Assembly (NCBI RefSeq): GCF_045348435.1
Contig: NZ_CP157484.1
Span: 3,286,001 to 3,350,000, forward strand
DNA: 64,000 nucleotides
Source of the DNA: Alsobacter sp045348435
Lineage (GTDB): Bacteria > Pseudomonadota > Alphaproteobacteria > Rhizobiales > Beijerinckiaceae
Direction of reading: 5' to 3'
This document shows, piece by piece, positions 1 through 7,708 of this stretch. Below the pieces are notes generated by a model. It made no database searches and was not told where the DNA came from. It worked only from the letters and a program-made list of their open reading frames with translations. The stretch's first letter is position 1; every line of letters begins with the position of its first letter. Position numbers and translations under genes: made by a program.

Positions 1-363
1 GCGCCCATTGGGATGCAGGTCGAACGTCTCCGGGTCCGGGATGTCGCGGAAGCGCTTCACCAGCGTGCGGGTCGCCATGTCGTAGACTGCGATGGTGTCG
101 TCGTTCCCGCAGGCGACGATGAGGCTCTTGCCGTCCGGTGTCCGCCGCATCCCGCGCGGGCGGGCGCAGGTCTTGAACTGCCCGACCACCTCGTCCGCCC
201 TGTTGAGCACCACGATGTTGTCGGACCGCTCGTGCGAGACGAAGACCAGCCCAGTGCCGGCCAGCGACGGCCCGGCGACCGCCGCGAGCAAGAGGCTCAA
301 TCCCGCCGCCCAGCCGATGGCGCCCGTTGCGCTTCGCCCCAAGCCCGATGCGCTTCGCCTCAT
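1..363 (-). CDS. YVTN-type beta-propeller protein, 5' end only
   Basis: Only the first 121 codons are present; the gene runs off the left edge. The translation starts with a signal peptide (basic n-region, then a hydrophobic stretch at about residues 15-34 ending in a PSLAG-type cleavage site), so the product is exported. After it come beta-propeller blade repeats with the phrases RGMRRTPDGKSLIVACGND and DPETFDLHPNG. The second resembles the repeat of the PQQ-dependent-catabolism-associated beta-propeller family, which accompanies periplasmic quinoprotein alcohol dehydrogenases. No PQQ gene is visible here, so that role is inference from family resemblance. The start ATG (363-361) follows a weak GGCGGAA. 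It lies 133 bases downstream of a secreted hydrolase gene on the same strand and may be co-transcribed with it. Confidence 0.75.
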   Translation of the reverse strand, partial: MRRSASGLGRSATGAIGWAAGLSLLLAAVAGPSLAGTGLVFVSHERSDNIVVLNRADEVVGQFKTCARPRGMRRTPDGKSLIVACGNDDTIAVYDMATRTLVKRFRDIPDPETFDLHPNGR

Positions 364-496
364 GTCGTTCCGCCCGTGTCCGTCCACGGACGGAGCCGTG
401 GCTTCATGCGGCGCGAGGCCGCGCGCGGGCTTCGCCGACGCTGGCGCATCGTGGGGCCGCCGCCGCGTGGGATCAAGCGCGACGCGGGCCCCTGGC

Positions 497-1513
497 TCAC
501 TGACGGCCCTCGCGCATGACGTCGTCCACCGCCGCGACGACCGAGGCTGGAGCGTCGAGCGGGATCTGATGGCCCGAATTCGCCACCACCTGGGGAGCCG
601 GCGCTCCGAGCCGCTCCGCAAGATCGGCCTGCATGGCCCGCCATGCGGTCTCCATTCGGCCGTCCGGATAGAGGCCGTTCCACTCGCCGTCGCCATGCAC
701 CAGCACCCGGGCCGGAATCGGCCGATATCCTGTCAGGTCGGCCTCGGCCAGGCTGGCCGGCACGGCCCGCAACTCCCGCACCATCGCAATTCGCGCTTTG
801 TCGGCGCTGGCGAGGTCGATCGCGAGGCGCTGGAGTTCCGCCGGCAGGCCGTAGCCCGCCGCGGCCGGAGGAGTCCGGTTCGCGACGCCGCCATCCTGCG
901 GCAGCGTCACGCCGGCGGCCGTGAAGCGCTCGAACTCCCTCGGATGCATGCTGTCCAGCAGCACCAGCCCGACCACGCGGTCGCGGTGGCTCGCAGAGAA
1001 ATGGGCGGCCAGCACGCCGCCGAAGGAATGGCCGACCAACACCAGCGGCCCGTCCACGCCGGCGCTGGCCAGCAGGCTTTCCAGGTCCTGCGCGAAATTC
1101 GCCAGCGTGCGAGGCCGCGTCGGCTGGTCGCTGAAGCCGGAGCCCGCCCGGTCATAGCTGCAGACGCGGCTGCGGCGGGCGAGCTGCGGCTGCACCAGCG
1201 TCCAGTCCAGGTGGTTGCCGCCGAGCCCCGCCTCCAGCACGACGGTGGGCGACCCCTGGCCGGCGCACAGGAGGTGCAAGCGCGCGTCGGCGGTCTGGAC
1301 CATCTGGCCCGGAGGCTCGTGCAGGTCCGGCGCTGCGGCGGCCCCGCCCAGCCACGTTCCCAGGAGCGCCAACCCGGCCGCGCGCAGGCCGCGCGGCGCC
1401 AGCGGGGCCGGATGCGGCCGCCGGGTTGGCGCCGTCCGCCGTTCGGGCCACCATGGCCGGAACCAAGAGGACGACCGGGGGGATACGACGTGCACGCCCA
1501 TGACCTGCCGCAT
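497..1513 (-). CDS. secreted alpha/beta-fold hydrolase
   Basis: An alpha/beta hydrolase of about 338 residues. The chosen start has a GGGAGA ribosome site just upstream; an open frame continues further upstream but that part looks non-coding and overlaps the divergent ankyrin gene. An arginine-rich n-region followed by GLRAAGLALLGTWLGGAAAA suggests export. The body shows the family signatures: VVLEAGLGGNHLDW (oxyanion region), the nucleophile elbow GHSFGG, LVLLDSMHP, and a C-terminal NSGHQIPLDAP carrying the catalytic histidine. The substrate cannot be told from sequence; esterase or lipase-like activity is the family expectation. It is divergent from the ankyrin-repeat gene with a very short spacer. 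Confidence 0.85.
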   Translation of the reverse strand: MRQVMGVHVVSPRSSSWFRPWWPERRTAPTRRPHPAPLAPRGLRAAGLALLGTWLGGAAAAPDLHEPPGQMVQTADARLHLLCAGQGSPTVVLEAGLGGNHLDWTLVQPQLARRSRVCSYDRAGSGFSDQPTRPRTLANFAQDLESLLASAGVDGPLVLVGHSFGGVLAAHFSASHRDRVVGLVLLDSMHPREFERFTAAGVTLPQDGGVANRTPPAAAGYGLPAELQRLAIDLASADKARIAMVRELRAVPASLAEADLTGYRPIPARVLVHGDGEWNGLYPDGRMETAWRAMQADLAERLGAPAPQVVANSGHQIPLDAPASVVAAVDDVMREGRQ

Positions 1514-1603
1514 TGCGCTCTCCCGCCTTTGCTGGCTCGGCTCTCCGCCCAGCCTCCCGCTTCGCGTGCTCCCCTCAACTCCCGCCATCTGACGGCGGCC
1601 GCC

Positions 1604-2491
1604 TTGTTCGCCTTGGCGATGGCCCTGCCCGCCATCTGCAAGGCCGATGCCATTCCGTGCCAGGATCTCGAGCGCCGCTACGACCTCGTGCGCGCGACGG
1701 CGGTGGCGATCGAGATCGCCTCGCAGAGCTTCGTCGCGGCCGACAACGGCTGCGACGCGCTGCTGGGACGCCTCCTCGACGCCGGCGCGACGCCGCTGGC
1801 GCGAGACCGCGAGGGCGACACCGCTCTGGCCCGGGCCGCGCGCGCCGGCCACGCCTCGACGGTGCAGTTCCTCCTGACGCGCGGCGCCGACGCGGAGCAG
1901 CGCAACCTGCAGGGCGCGACGGCGCTCTTCGTCGCTACGCAGGCCAATCGAACCCGGATCGTCCAGATCCTGGCGGAAGCGGGCGCCAAGACGGACGCGC
2001 CCGGCCGAAGCGGCGTCTCGCCCCTCAGCGCCGCGGCCTTCAACGGCAACTTACGCCTGCTTGAGATGTTCCTGGCCCGCGGCGCCGATCCATCCGGTCG
2101 GGACGCGACCGGGAAATCCGCCATCGTGTACGCCGCGGCGCGCGGCTTCCTGCCCATCGTGCGGCGGCTGCTCGACGCCGACGTGGATCCCAACCAGCGC
2201 TACGCCAACGAGCTGACGCTCCTGATGTGGGCCGCCGGCCATTCCCTTGACGCGCCCGAGAGCGACGGGCTGCAGATCGTCGAGCTGCTGCTGCAAAAAG
2301 GGGCGCCGGTGAACGCCGTGGACGACCGCGGCCGCAGCGCGCTGATGAACGCCGCCGAACTCGGCCACGCCGTGATCGTGCGCCGGCTGCTGGCCGCAGG
2401 CGCCGATCCGGCGCTGCGCGACAAGGACGGAAAGACCGCGGCCGACCTCGCCGACGGCGAACCGGTGCGCCTCGCCCTGGCAGGCGGCTAG
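1604..2491 (+). CDS. exported ankyrin-repeat protein
   Basis: About 295 residues made almost entirely of ankyrin repeats. A hydrophobic N-terminal stretch ending in PAICKADA looks like a signal peptide, then about seven ankyrin units follow, with typical phrases such as GDTALARAARAGHASTVQFL, RGADAEQRN, GRSALMNAAELGHAVIVRRL and AAGADPALRDKDGKTAAD. Such proteins mediate protein-protein contacts; periplasmic location is inferred. The start is uncertain: the frame is open far upstream without coding character, and TTG 1604, TTG 1613, ATG 1619 or a CTG at 1589 are all possible; I chose the TTG that keeps most of the signal peptide. The stop TAG overlaps the TAG stop of the convergent deacetylase gene within one CTAG. 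Confidence 0.8.
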   Translation: MFALAMALPAICKADAIPCQDLERRYDLVRATAVAIEIASQSFVAADNGCDALLGRLLDAGATPLARDREGDTALARAARAGHASTVQFLLTRGADAEQRNLQGATALFVATQANRTRIVQILAEAGAKTDAPGRSGVSPLSAAAFNGNLRLLEMFLARGADPSGRDATGKSAIVYAAARGFLPIVRRLLDADVDPNQRYANELTLLMWAAGHSLDAPESDGLQIVELLLQKGAPVNAVDDRGRSALMNAAELGHAVIVRRLLAAGADPALRDKDGKTAADLADGEPVRLALAGG

Positions 2492-3396
2492 AGGGGCGGC
2501 GCGGCCTCCCCCGGCACGGTCCCGGCCGGCAGCTCCGCCGCATGCCGGGCGATGGCGCCCGCCGTCGTCAGCCAGACGCGGCCGTCGGCGTAGTCCACGA
2601 TATGGCGCAACGCCCGCCGCAGATGGCGGGCGCGGTGCGGCCAGCCGACCAGATAGGGGTGCAGCGCCACCCCCATCACGAGCGGCCGGTCGCGGCTCTC
2701 CTCCAGCATTTCATCGAAGGCGTCGACGATCATGTCGGCGAAGGCGTCGCCCTCCTGCTTGCGCCCGACGATCTGGGGAATATCGTTCAGCTCCTGCGGA
2801 TAGGGCACCGACAGGATGCGCCCTCCCCGTCGCGTCCTGAACCATATCGGCTGGTCGTCATGGCACCAGTCGAGCAGGTAGGTGAAGCCGGCCTCGGCCA
2901 GCAGATCCGGCGTGGCGTGGCTCTGCGAGATCCACGGGCCGAGCCAGCCCGTCGGCGCCCTGCCTTCGTGCTCGGTCATCACCCGGGCGCACTCGGCGAT
3001 GAGGCCGCGCTCCTCGGCTTCGGAAAGGACGCCCTGGCGCTCGCTGTTGGTCCGCCCGTGCCCCACGAATTCGTCGCCCCGGGCCCGGAACGCCTCCATG
3101 AGGGCCGGCGCATAGTCGTACATGGCGGTGTTGGCCAACACCGAGCAGGGCAGGCCGAGGGCGTCGAACATCGCCAGGAGCCGCCACGCGCCGACGCGGT
3201 TGCCGTAGTCGCGCCAGGCGTAGTTCAGGACGTCCGGCGCCGGCCCGCCAGGGGCGAGCTCCGCGCCGAGCCCCTCCCCGAAGGCGAAATGCTCCAGGTT
3301 GAGCGCCAGATAGACGGCGAGCCTGCGGCCATCGGGCCAGGAATAATCGGCCCGCTCGGGCATGGGATGGTAGTCGTAGCGGTCGTGGCGGCGCAT
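2488..3396 (-). CDS. polysaccharide deacetylase family protein (PuuE-like)
   Basis: A 302-residue member of the NodB-homology (carbohydrate esterase 4) superfamily, closest in layout to the PuuE/allantoinase-like branch. Visible landmarks: an N-terminal RLAVYLALNLEHFAFGEG, the segment WRDYGNRVGAWRLL, GHGRTNSERQGVLSEAEE in the metal-site region, LGPWISQSHATPDLLAEAGF, and a late MGVALHPYLVGWPHR with a probable catalytic His. Family members hydrolyse amide bonds in N-acetylated sugars or cyclic ureides; the substrate here is unknown. The start at MRRHDRYDY was preferred over one 31 codons upstream because the extension lacks conservation-like features and would run into the nadK start region. 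It is divergent from nadK. Confidence 0.82.
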   Translation of the reverse strand: MRRHDRYDYHPMPERADYSWPDGRRLAVYLALNLEHFAFGEGLGAELAPGGPAPDVLNYAWRDYGNRVGAWRLLAMFDALGLPCSVLANTAMYDYAPALMEAFRARGDEFVGHGRTNSERQGVLSEAEERGLIAECARVMTEHEGRAPTGWLGPWISQSHATPDLLAEAGFTYLLDWCHDDQPIWFRTRRGGRILSVPYPQELNDIPQIVGRKQEGDAFADMIVDAFDEMLEESRDRPLVMGVALHPYLVGWPHRARHLRRALRHIVDYADGRVWLTTAGAIARHAAELPAGTVPGEAAPPL

Positions 3397-3478
3397 GGGA
3401 GATCCGGTTGTTGTCCGCCAAGCGTGAACGCCGCCGCCGCGGCGCGCAAGCCGTGCGGTTCCGCAACCCTCCGCATCC

Positions 3479-4300
3479 ATGCTAAGCAACGCTTCCGGCG
3501 ACCTGCCGCCGCTGGCCTGGACCTGTCACGTGCGCCGCTTCAACACCATCGCGATCGTCACCAGCGACACCGATGACGCGCGCCTCTCGGGCGAGAGCCT
3601 CGCGGCGCGTTACGGCGACGTCAATCCGCTCGAGGCCGACGTGATCGTGGCGCTCGGCGGCGACGGGCTGATGTTGCAGACGCTGCACCGCTTCATGGGC
3701 TCGGGAAAGCCGATCTACGGCATGAACCGCGGCTCCGTCGGCTTCCTGATGAACGAGTATGGCGACGAAGACCTGCTCGAGCGGCTGGAGCGCGCCGAGC
3801 GCAGCATCGTGCATCCCCTCCTGATGGTGGCGACCGACGCGGCCGGCGTCGCCCATACGGCGCGCGCCATCAACGAGGTCTACCTGTTCCGCCAGTCCTA
3901 CCAGGCCGCCAAGCTGCGCGTGACCATCGACGGCAAGCCGCGCCTGCCGGAGCTCGTGGCCGACGGCGTCCTCGTCGCGACGCCGGCCGGCTCCACCGCC
4001 TACAATCTCTCGGCCAACGGCCCGATTCTGCCCCTCAACGCGCCGCTGCTCGCCCTTACTCCGATCTCCGCCTTCCGGCCGCGTCGCTGGCGCGGCGCCC
4101 TGCTGCCCGATCATGCCCGCATCGCCATTGACGTGCTGGAGCCGGCCAAGCGTCCCGTGAGCGCGGTGGCGGATCATTTCGAGCACCGCAACATCCGGCG
4201 GGTCGAAGTGGCGATGGACCGGACCGTCGACCTGGTGATGCTGCATGATCCCGGCCACAGCCTGGAGGAGCGGATCCTCCTGGAGCAGTTCGGCTACTAG
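3479..4300 (+). CDS. nadK: NAD kinase
   Basis: Phosphorylates NAD to NADP with ATP in the cytoplasm. The 273-residue product has the two family signatures: the nucleotide motif ALGGDGLMLQTLHRF near residue 60 and ATPAGSTAYNLSANGPILP near residue 160; GMNRGSVGFLMN between them is also typical. Length fits short bacterial NadK. The first ATG (3479) is used, but it has no clear ribosome site, and a GTG at 3530 (VRRFNTIAI) sits closer to where homologues usually begin, so the first 17 residues are doubtful. The stop overlaps the end of the convergent coiled-coil gene by four bases. Confidence 0.95.
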   Translation: MLSNASGDLPPLAWTCHVRRFNTIAIVTSDTDDARLSGESLAARYGDVNPLEADVIVALGGDGLMLQTLHRFMGSGKPIYGMNRGSVGFLMNEYGDEDLLERLERAERSIVHPLLMVATDAAGVAHTARAINEVYLFRQSYQAAKLRVTIDGKPRLPELVADGVLVATPAGSTAYNLSANGPILPLNAPLLALTPISAFRPRRWRGALLPDHARIAIDVLEPAKRPVSAVADHFEHRNIRRVEVAMDRTVDLVMLHDPGHSLEERILLEQFGY

Positions 4301-4911
4301 GCGGACAAGGCCGCCCTCGCGCTGGATGCCTTCGGGGCTTCCGGGGCGCCCGTCACATCGTCGTCCGGCTCCGAAAACGGCGCGGATGACGGCCCGGTGA
4401 AGGGCGTGGCCTCGATGGCGTTGTGGATTCGCCTGAGCCAATGCTCGGCGTCGCGGATCCGCTCCCGGGCGTCGCGGACCCGCTCCTCGGTGGCGGCCAG
4501 CCGCGCGGTCGCATCCACCACAGAAGCCCCAACCTGCTCGACCTCTTTCTCGGCCGCGCTGACCCGCATGTCGGCCGCTTCGGCCCGAGCCCTGATCTCG
4601 TGCAGTCGGGCCATTGCGCTGTGCCGCTCCTGCATGAAGGCGCGATGCAGGTCGCGAGTGCGCAACTCCAGCTCTTTCAGTCGTGCGCTCTCGGCCCGCA
4701 TCCGCTCGCCAGCCCGAAAGGCCAGCCCGAGCGTGCCGCTCCAGGGCGGAGTCTCGCGCGCTGCCGGCGGGACCGCTTCCTCATCCGTTTCGGACTTCGG
4801 ATCGGGCTTGGCCGGCTGCGATGATCCTCCTATCGGCCTCAATCTCATGACCTCGCCCGATCGGCCCTTCATCCGCGAACTCGTCTTACAATAACGCGAA
4901 GTTTTTGACAT
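4297..4911 (-). CDS. small coiled-coil protein of the WS..L / WL..xH paralogue set (copy 1)
   Basis: No database family recognised. The protein (up to 204 residues) has a variable Pro/Glu-rich N-terminus, the motif PPWSGTLGLAFRAGERMRAE, a continuous heptad-rich helix of about 100 residues, and near the end DAEHWLRRIHNAIEA, followed by an acidic Ser/Pro tail. The WS..L and WL..xH motifs recur in the two small proteins encoded at 6598-7077 and 7150-7698, so the three are paralogues. It is transcribed divergently from the long coiled-coil gene at 5010. The start is uncertain: ATG 4911, 4872 and 4848 are in frame, and the AT-rich codons before 4848 look more like promoter than coding sequence. 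Function unknown; a structural or scaffolding role is inferred only from the coiled coil. Confidence 0.72.
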   Translation of the reverse strand: MSKTSRYCKTSSRMKGRSGEVMRLRPIGGSSQPAKPDPKSETDEEAVPPAARETPPWSGTLGLAFRAGERMRAESARLKELELRTRDLHRAFMQERHSAMARLHEIRARAEAADMRVSAAEKEVEQVGASVVDATARLAATEERVRDARERIRDAEHWLRRIHNAIEATPFTGPSSAPFSEPDDDVTGAPEAPKASSARAALSA

Positions 4912-5009
4912 GCAATCGCTTAGGTTGTGAACTTGATCATGTTTTTAATTGATAAAATTTAAAAAACCGTCCACTTTCCGGCGGGGATTTCGGCGGGATC
5001 GAGGAAACG
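4912..5009. promoter_or_regulatory. AT-rich divergent promoter region
   Basis: This spacer between the two divergent coiled-coil genes is strikingly AT-rich against very GC-rich surroundings, with runs such as TTTTTAATTGATAAAATTTA at 4940-4965 and a TTGACA at 4905-4910. I could not place an unambiguous -35/-10 pair. A GAGGAAA ribosome site precedes the ATG at 5010. It probably holds promoters for one or both genes. Confidence 0.45.
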
Positions 5010-6545
5010 ATGATGAAGGGGTGGTCGATTCTGGCGCGTCGTGAAAGCAGCCAGAATGGCGAGCAGCTGAAACCGGCCGAGGCCAAGGCGCCCGACGCGG
5101 CGTCGGAAGGTCGCGAGAGGCCCATTCCGACCTTCCCGGCCCTTCCTCCGCCCCGCGTGTCTCCGCTCGACGTCACCGGCGAGCAGACCGAGCTGGTCCG
5201 CGTCCATGTGTCCCATATCGCCGCGCGGCTCGACGAAATCAAAACGCTCTCGGAAGACTTTTCCCGCCTTCGGACGCCGCTCGACGAATTCCTCGTGGAA
5301 TATCCGAAGGCTCAGGCCCGGATGCTCGACGCCGAGGCGGCCCTCAAGCGCGAAACCGACCAGGCGAGGCTGCTGCGCCGCGAGCGCGACGAAGCCATCA
5401 GCGCGCGGGCGGCGGCCTCCGACGAGCTGTCCCAGGCGGTCGCCACCGCGAGCCGCCAGGAAGCGATGCTTCGCGACAGCGAGGAAGCTTTGGCGGAGCT
5501 GCGCACTCTGATGCGCGAGACGACCGCTCGGGCCGAACACATCGAGCGGCAGTTCTATGCCGAGGCGGAGCGCTCTCAGGCCCTCGCCGACGAATCGCGG
5601 GTTCTGCGACAGCACGCGCAGTCGACCGACCAGATCAACCTGCGCCTGGAGCAAAACCTCAGCGAGGCGCACGCCCAGGTCCATCTGCTGGAACGCGAGA
5701 ACAACCGGCTGCAGCAGGCCACCGAGGACCAGTCGCGCAAGCTCGCCGAAACGGCCACGCGATGCGAGGAGCTCGAGCGCAAGCTGGAGGCCGCCCTGGA
5801 GGTCAACGCGACGCTCGAGACGGCGCTCAGCGCCGAGCAGGCCCGCCGGGACAAGGCGGAGGCCGACCGGGAGACCGACAGGACGGCGCATTCGGTCAAC
5901 GCCGCCAGCCTCTCCCTGAAGGTTGACGGCCTCACGTCGCGCCTCGCCACCACCACGCGCACGCTCGCGCAGATGCGCGAACAGGTTCGCGAGAAGATGG
6001 ACGCCCTGCAGGCCGCCGAACGCGCCGTCAGCGAGGCCCGGATCGAGACCAACGGCGCCCAGCGCAAGCTCGCCGCCGCTCTCGAGGAGGCCCGCCGGGC
6101 CCATGAGGCCGGGCAGGAGACCCAGGCCGCCAAGGAGGCCGCGGAAGAGCGCTGCGACATGCTGACGAAGGCGCTGTCGGCCAAGAGCGCCCATCTGGAC
6201 GGGGCCAACGGCAAGATCGAGGCCCTGACGGAGAGGCTGGAGCAGCTGAGCCAGCGTTTCGAACAGGAGCGCGCCGCGCTCGAGGCCACCAACCGCAAGC
6301 TGAGCGAGGCCCTTCAGGGCGAAAAGGCCGAGCGGACGCTGGCGCAGGGAGCCCTCACCATCGCGCGCGAAAGCCGCGCCAAGCTGCAGACGCAATTCGC
6401 CAATCTGCGCCGTCGAGCCGAGATGGAGGCGCAGGACGCCGGCTCGGACTCGCCGAAGGACCCGCCCGCCGCGGAGGAGCAGAAGCCCGCGACGGACACC
6501 AATGTGCGGGCTTTCCCGCCCGCCGAGAACCCGCAACCAAGCTGA
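5010..6545 (+). CDS. long coiled-coil, filament-like protein
   Basis: A 511-residue protein with a head-rod-tail layout. Head, about residues 1-60: an amphipathic MKGWSILARRES start, then a Pro-rich linker (IPTFPALPPPRVSPLD). Rod, about 65-465: near-continuous heptads rich in Ala, Glu, Arg and Leu with almost no proline. Tail, about 470-511: acidic and Pro-rich. The architecture recalls bacterial intermediate-filament-like proteins such as crescentin, but I see no diagnostic signature, so that is analogy and not identification. No transmembrane segment or ATPase motif is present, which argues against an SMC protein. Start ATG 5010 (or 5013) follows GAGGAAA. The two downstream genes on the same strand encode small coiled-coil paralogues with spacers of 52 and 72 bases, so the three probably form one transcription unit. 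Confidence 0.75.
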   Translation: MMKGWSILARRESSQNGEQLKPAEAKAPDAASEGRERPIPTFPALPPPRVSPLDVTGEQTELVRVHVSHIAARLDEIKTLSEDFSRLRTPLDEFLVEYPKAQARMLDAEAALKRETDQARLLRRERDEAISARAAASDELSQAVATASRQEAMLRDSEEALAELRTLMRETTARAEHIERQFYAEAERSQALADESRVLRQHAQSTDQINLRLEQNLSEAHAQVHLLERENNRLQQATEDQSRKLAETATRCEELERKLEAALEVNATLETALSAEQARRDKAEADRETDRTAHSVNAASLSLKVDGLTSRLATTTRTLAQMREQVREKMDALQAAERAVSEARIETNGAQRKLAAALEEARRAHEAGQETQAAKEAAEERCDMLTKALSAKSAHLDGANGKIEALTERLEQLSQRFEQERAALEATNRKLSEALQGEKAERTLAQGALTIARESRAKLQTQFANLRRRAEMEAQDAGSDSPKDPPAAEEQKPATDTNVRAFPPAENPQPS

Positions 6546-6597
6546 CCGTAAGCGCGTAGGCCGGCTCCCCCGGCCGTGCAAAGACCCTGGAGGCGTG

Positions 6598-7077
6598 ATG
6601 TCATCTCCGATCGAAAAGCCGCTTCACTTCCCGCTCCGTCCCGTCCGCCTGGAGGGTGAGCCGGATCCCGTTCCGGTCGCCCGCCTGGCGGAAGCGCCGC
6701 CCGAGGCGGACGAGCCCTCCCCCGCCGTCGCGCAGGCCGAGCCGCAGACGCAACCCGAGCCGGAGGTTCTCGACGGACAGGAGCCGAGCCAGCCCCAGCG
6801 GGACTGGAGCACTGCGCTCGACATGCTGCACGAGGCGTTCGAGGCCGTGCGGGTCGCCGAGAGTCACAATCAGCAGCTGGAGGCGGCGGCCGAGGAAGCG
6901 CGCCGGCTGCACCGGGCGGAGTCCCTGGCCTATCAGGAGCGGATCGCCGCGCTGGAGAGCCGAATCGTCCTCGCCGAAACGCGCGCCACGGAGGCCGAGA
7001 CATGGTTGGAGCGTTTCCACACTGCGGTCGTCGAAGGCTTCGACCCCCGCCGACGAGCATCGTCCGGCCGCTCGTGA
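6598..7077 (+). CDS. small coiled-coil protein of the WS..L / WL..xH paralogue set (copy 2)
   Basis: A 159-residue protein starting at ATG 6598, eight bases after a GGAG ribosome site. Residues 1-65 are Pro/Glu-rich and presumably disordered. Then comes QRDWSTALDMLHEAFEAVR, an uninterrupted helix with heptads, and close to the C-terminus TEAETWLERFHTAVVEGF. Both motifs match the paralogues at 4297-4911 and 7150-7698. The C-terminal tail is short and basic. Function unknown. It sits between the long filament-like gene and copy 3, suggesting that the set acts together, perhaps as modulators or caps of one assembly (inference). Confidence 0.72.
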   Translation: MSSPIEKPLHFPLRPVRLEGEPDPVPVARLAEAPPEADEPSPAVAQAEPQTQPEPEVLDGQEPSQPQRDWSTALDMLHEAFEAVRVAESHNQQLEAAAEEARRLHRAESLAYQERIAALESRIVLAETRATEAETWLERFHTAVVEGFDPRRRASSGRS

Positions 7078-7149
7078 TGTCCCAGGCTTGGACGGGCCGA
7101 TCCCGGCGGTGGGACCCGGGCTCCTCTCTTCATCCGGCTTGAGGCCAAC

Positions 7150-7698
7150 ATGTCGCTTCCCGATCGGCGCGCCCCTGTCCTGGAGCTGATGCGACGCGCC
7201 TCCACAGTGCACCGAGCCGCCGTGCCGGGCTCTTCCCTGGCCCCGGAGGCCGGGCCAGACCTCCCCCGGCTCGAGGCCTTCGATCCCAGCCGGGACTGGT
7301 CCGAGACGCTGAAGCTCGTACAGGCGGCCGCCGAACGGACGCGGGCGACGGCGGAGCGCTCGGCCGAGTGGGAGGCGCGCGCGGACGAACTTCTGCGCAT
7401 CATCGACCAGGACCGAATCCGCAACGCCGAGCTGCAGAGACAGGCGGAGAACCGCGTGCGCGTCGCCGAGGTGCGAGCCCGCGAACTCGAGCGTCAGGCC
7501 CGCGACGGACAGGCGCAGGAGCAAAAGCTGCTCGCCCGCGTGGCGCAGGCCGAGCGGGAAGCTCAGGAGGCGGAGGAACGGGCGAAGGTCGCCGAAGACT
7601 GGCTCCGCAAGCTGCACGCCGCGCTGCTGCATCTCGACCACGCTGCGCCACGCGCCAGAACGGAGCCGGCGGCGGGGAAAAATTTTCCGGACGACTGA
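7150..7698 (+). CDS. small coiled-coil protein of the WS..L / WL..xH paralogue set (copy 3)
   Basis: A 182-residue protein; ATG 7150 follows a GAGG. After a 45-residue N-terminus it carries DPSRDWSETLKLVQAAAERT, then about 95 residues of heptad-rich helix (Arg, Glu, Ala and Gln dominate), then KVAEDWLRKLHAALLHLD and a short tail ending NFPDD. The two Trp motifs align with copies 1 and 2, while the helix between them is longer than in copy 2. No enzymatic motif is visible. It ends ten bases before the end of the convergent DUF2336 gene. Confidence 0.72.
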   Translation: MSLPDRRAPVLELMRRASTVHRAAVPGSSLAPEAGPDLPRLEAFDPSRDWSETLKLVQAAAERTRATAERSAEWEARADELLRIIDQDRIRNAELQRQAENRVRVAEVRARELERQARDGQAQEQKLLARVAQAEREAQEAEERAKVAEDWLRKLHAALLHLDHAAPRARTEPAAGKNFPDD

Positions 7699-7708
7699 GG
7701 AAATCCGC

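Noticed and set aside
5010..6545. SMC/Rad50-type chromosome segregation ATPase
   Set aside because: No Walker A or B motif, no hinge and no globular heads; only a coiled-coil rod with disordered ends.
4959..6581. A 540-codon minus-strand frame opposite the long coiled-coil gene
   Set aside because: Its Leu/Gly/Arg-rich text is the shadow of the heptad-repeat gene and has no ribosome site or family match.
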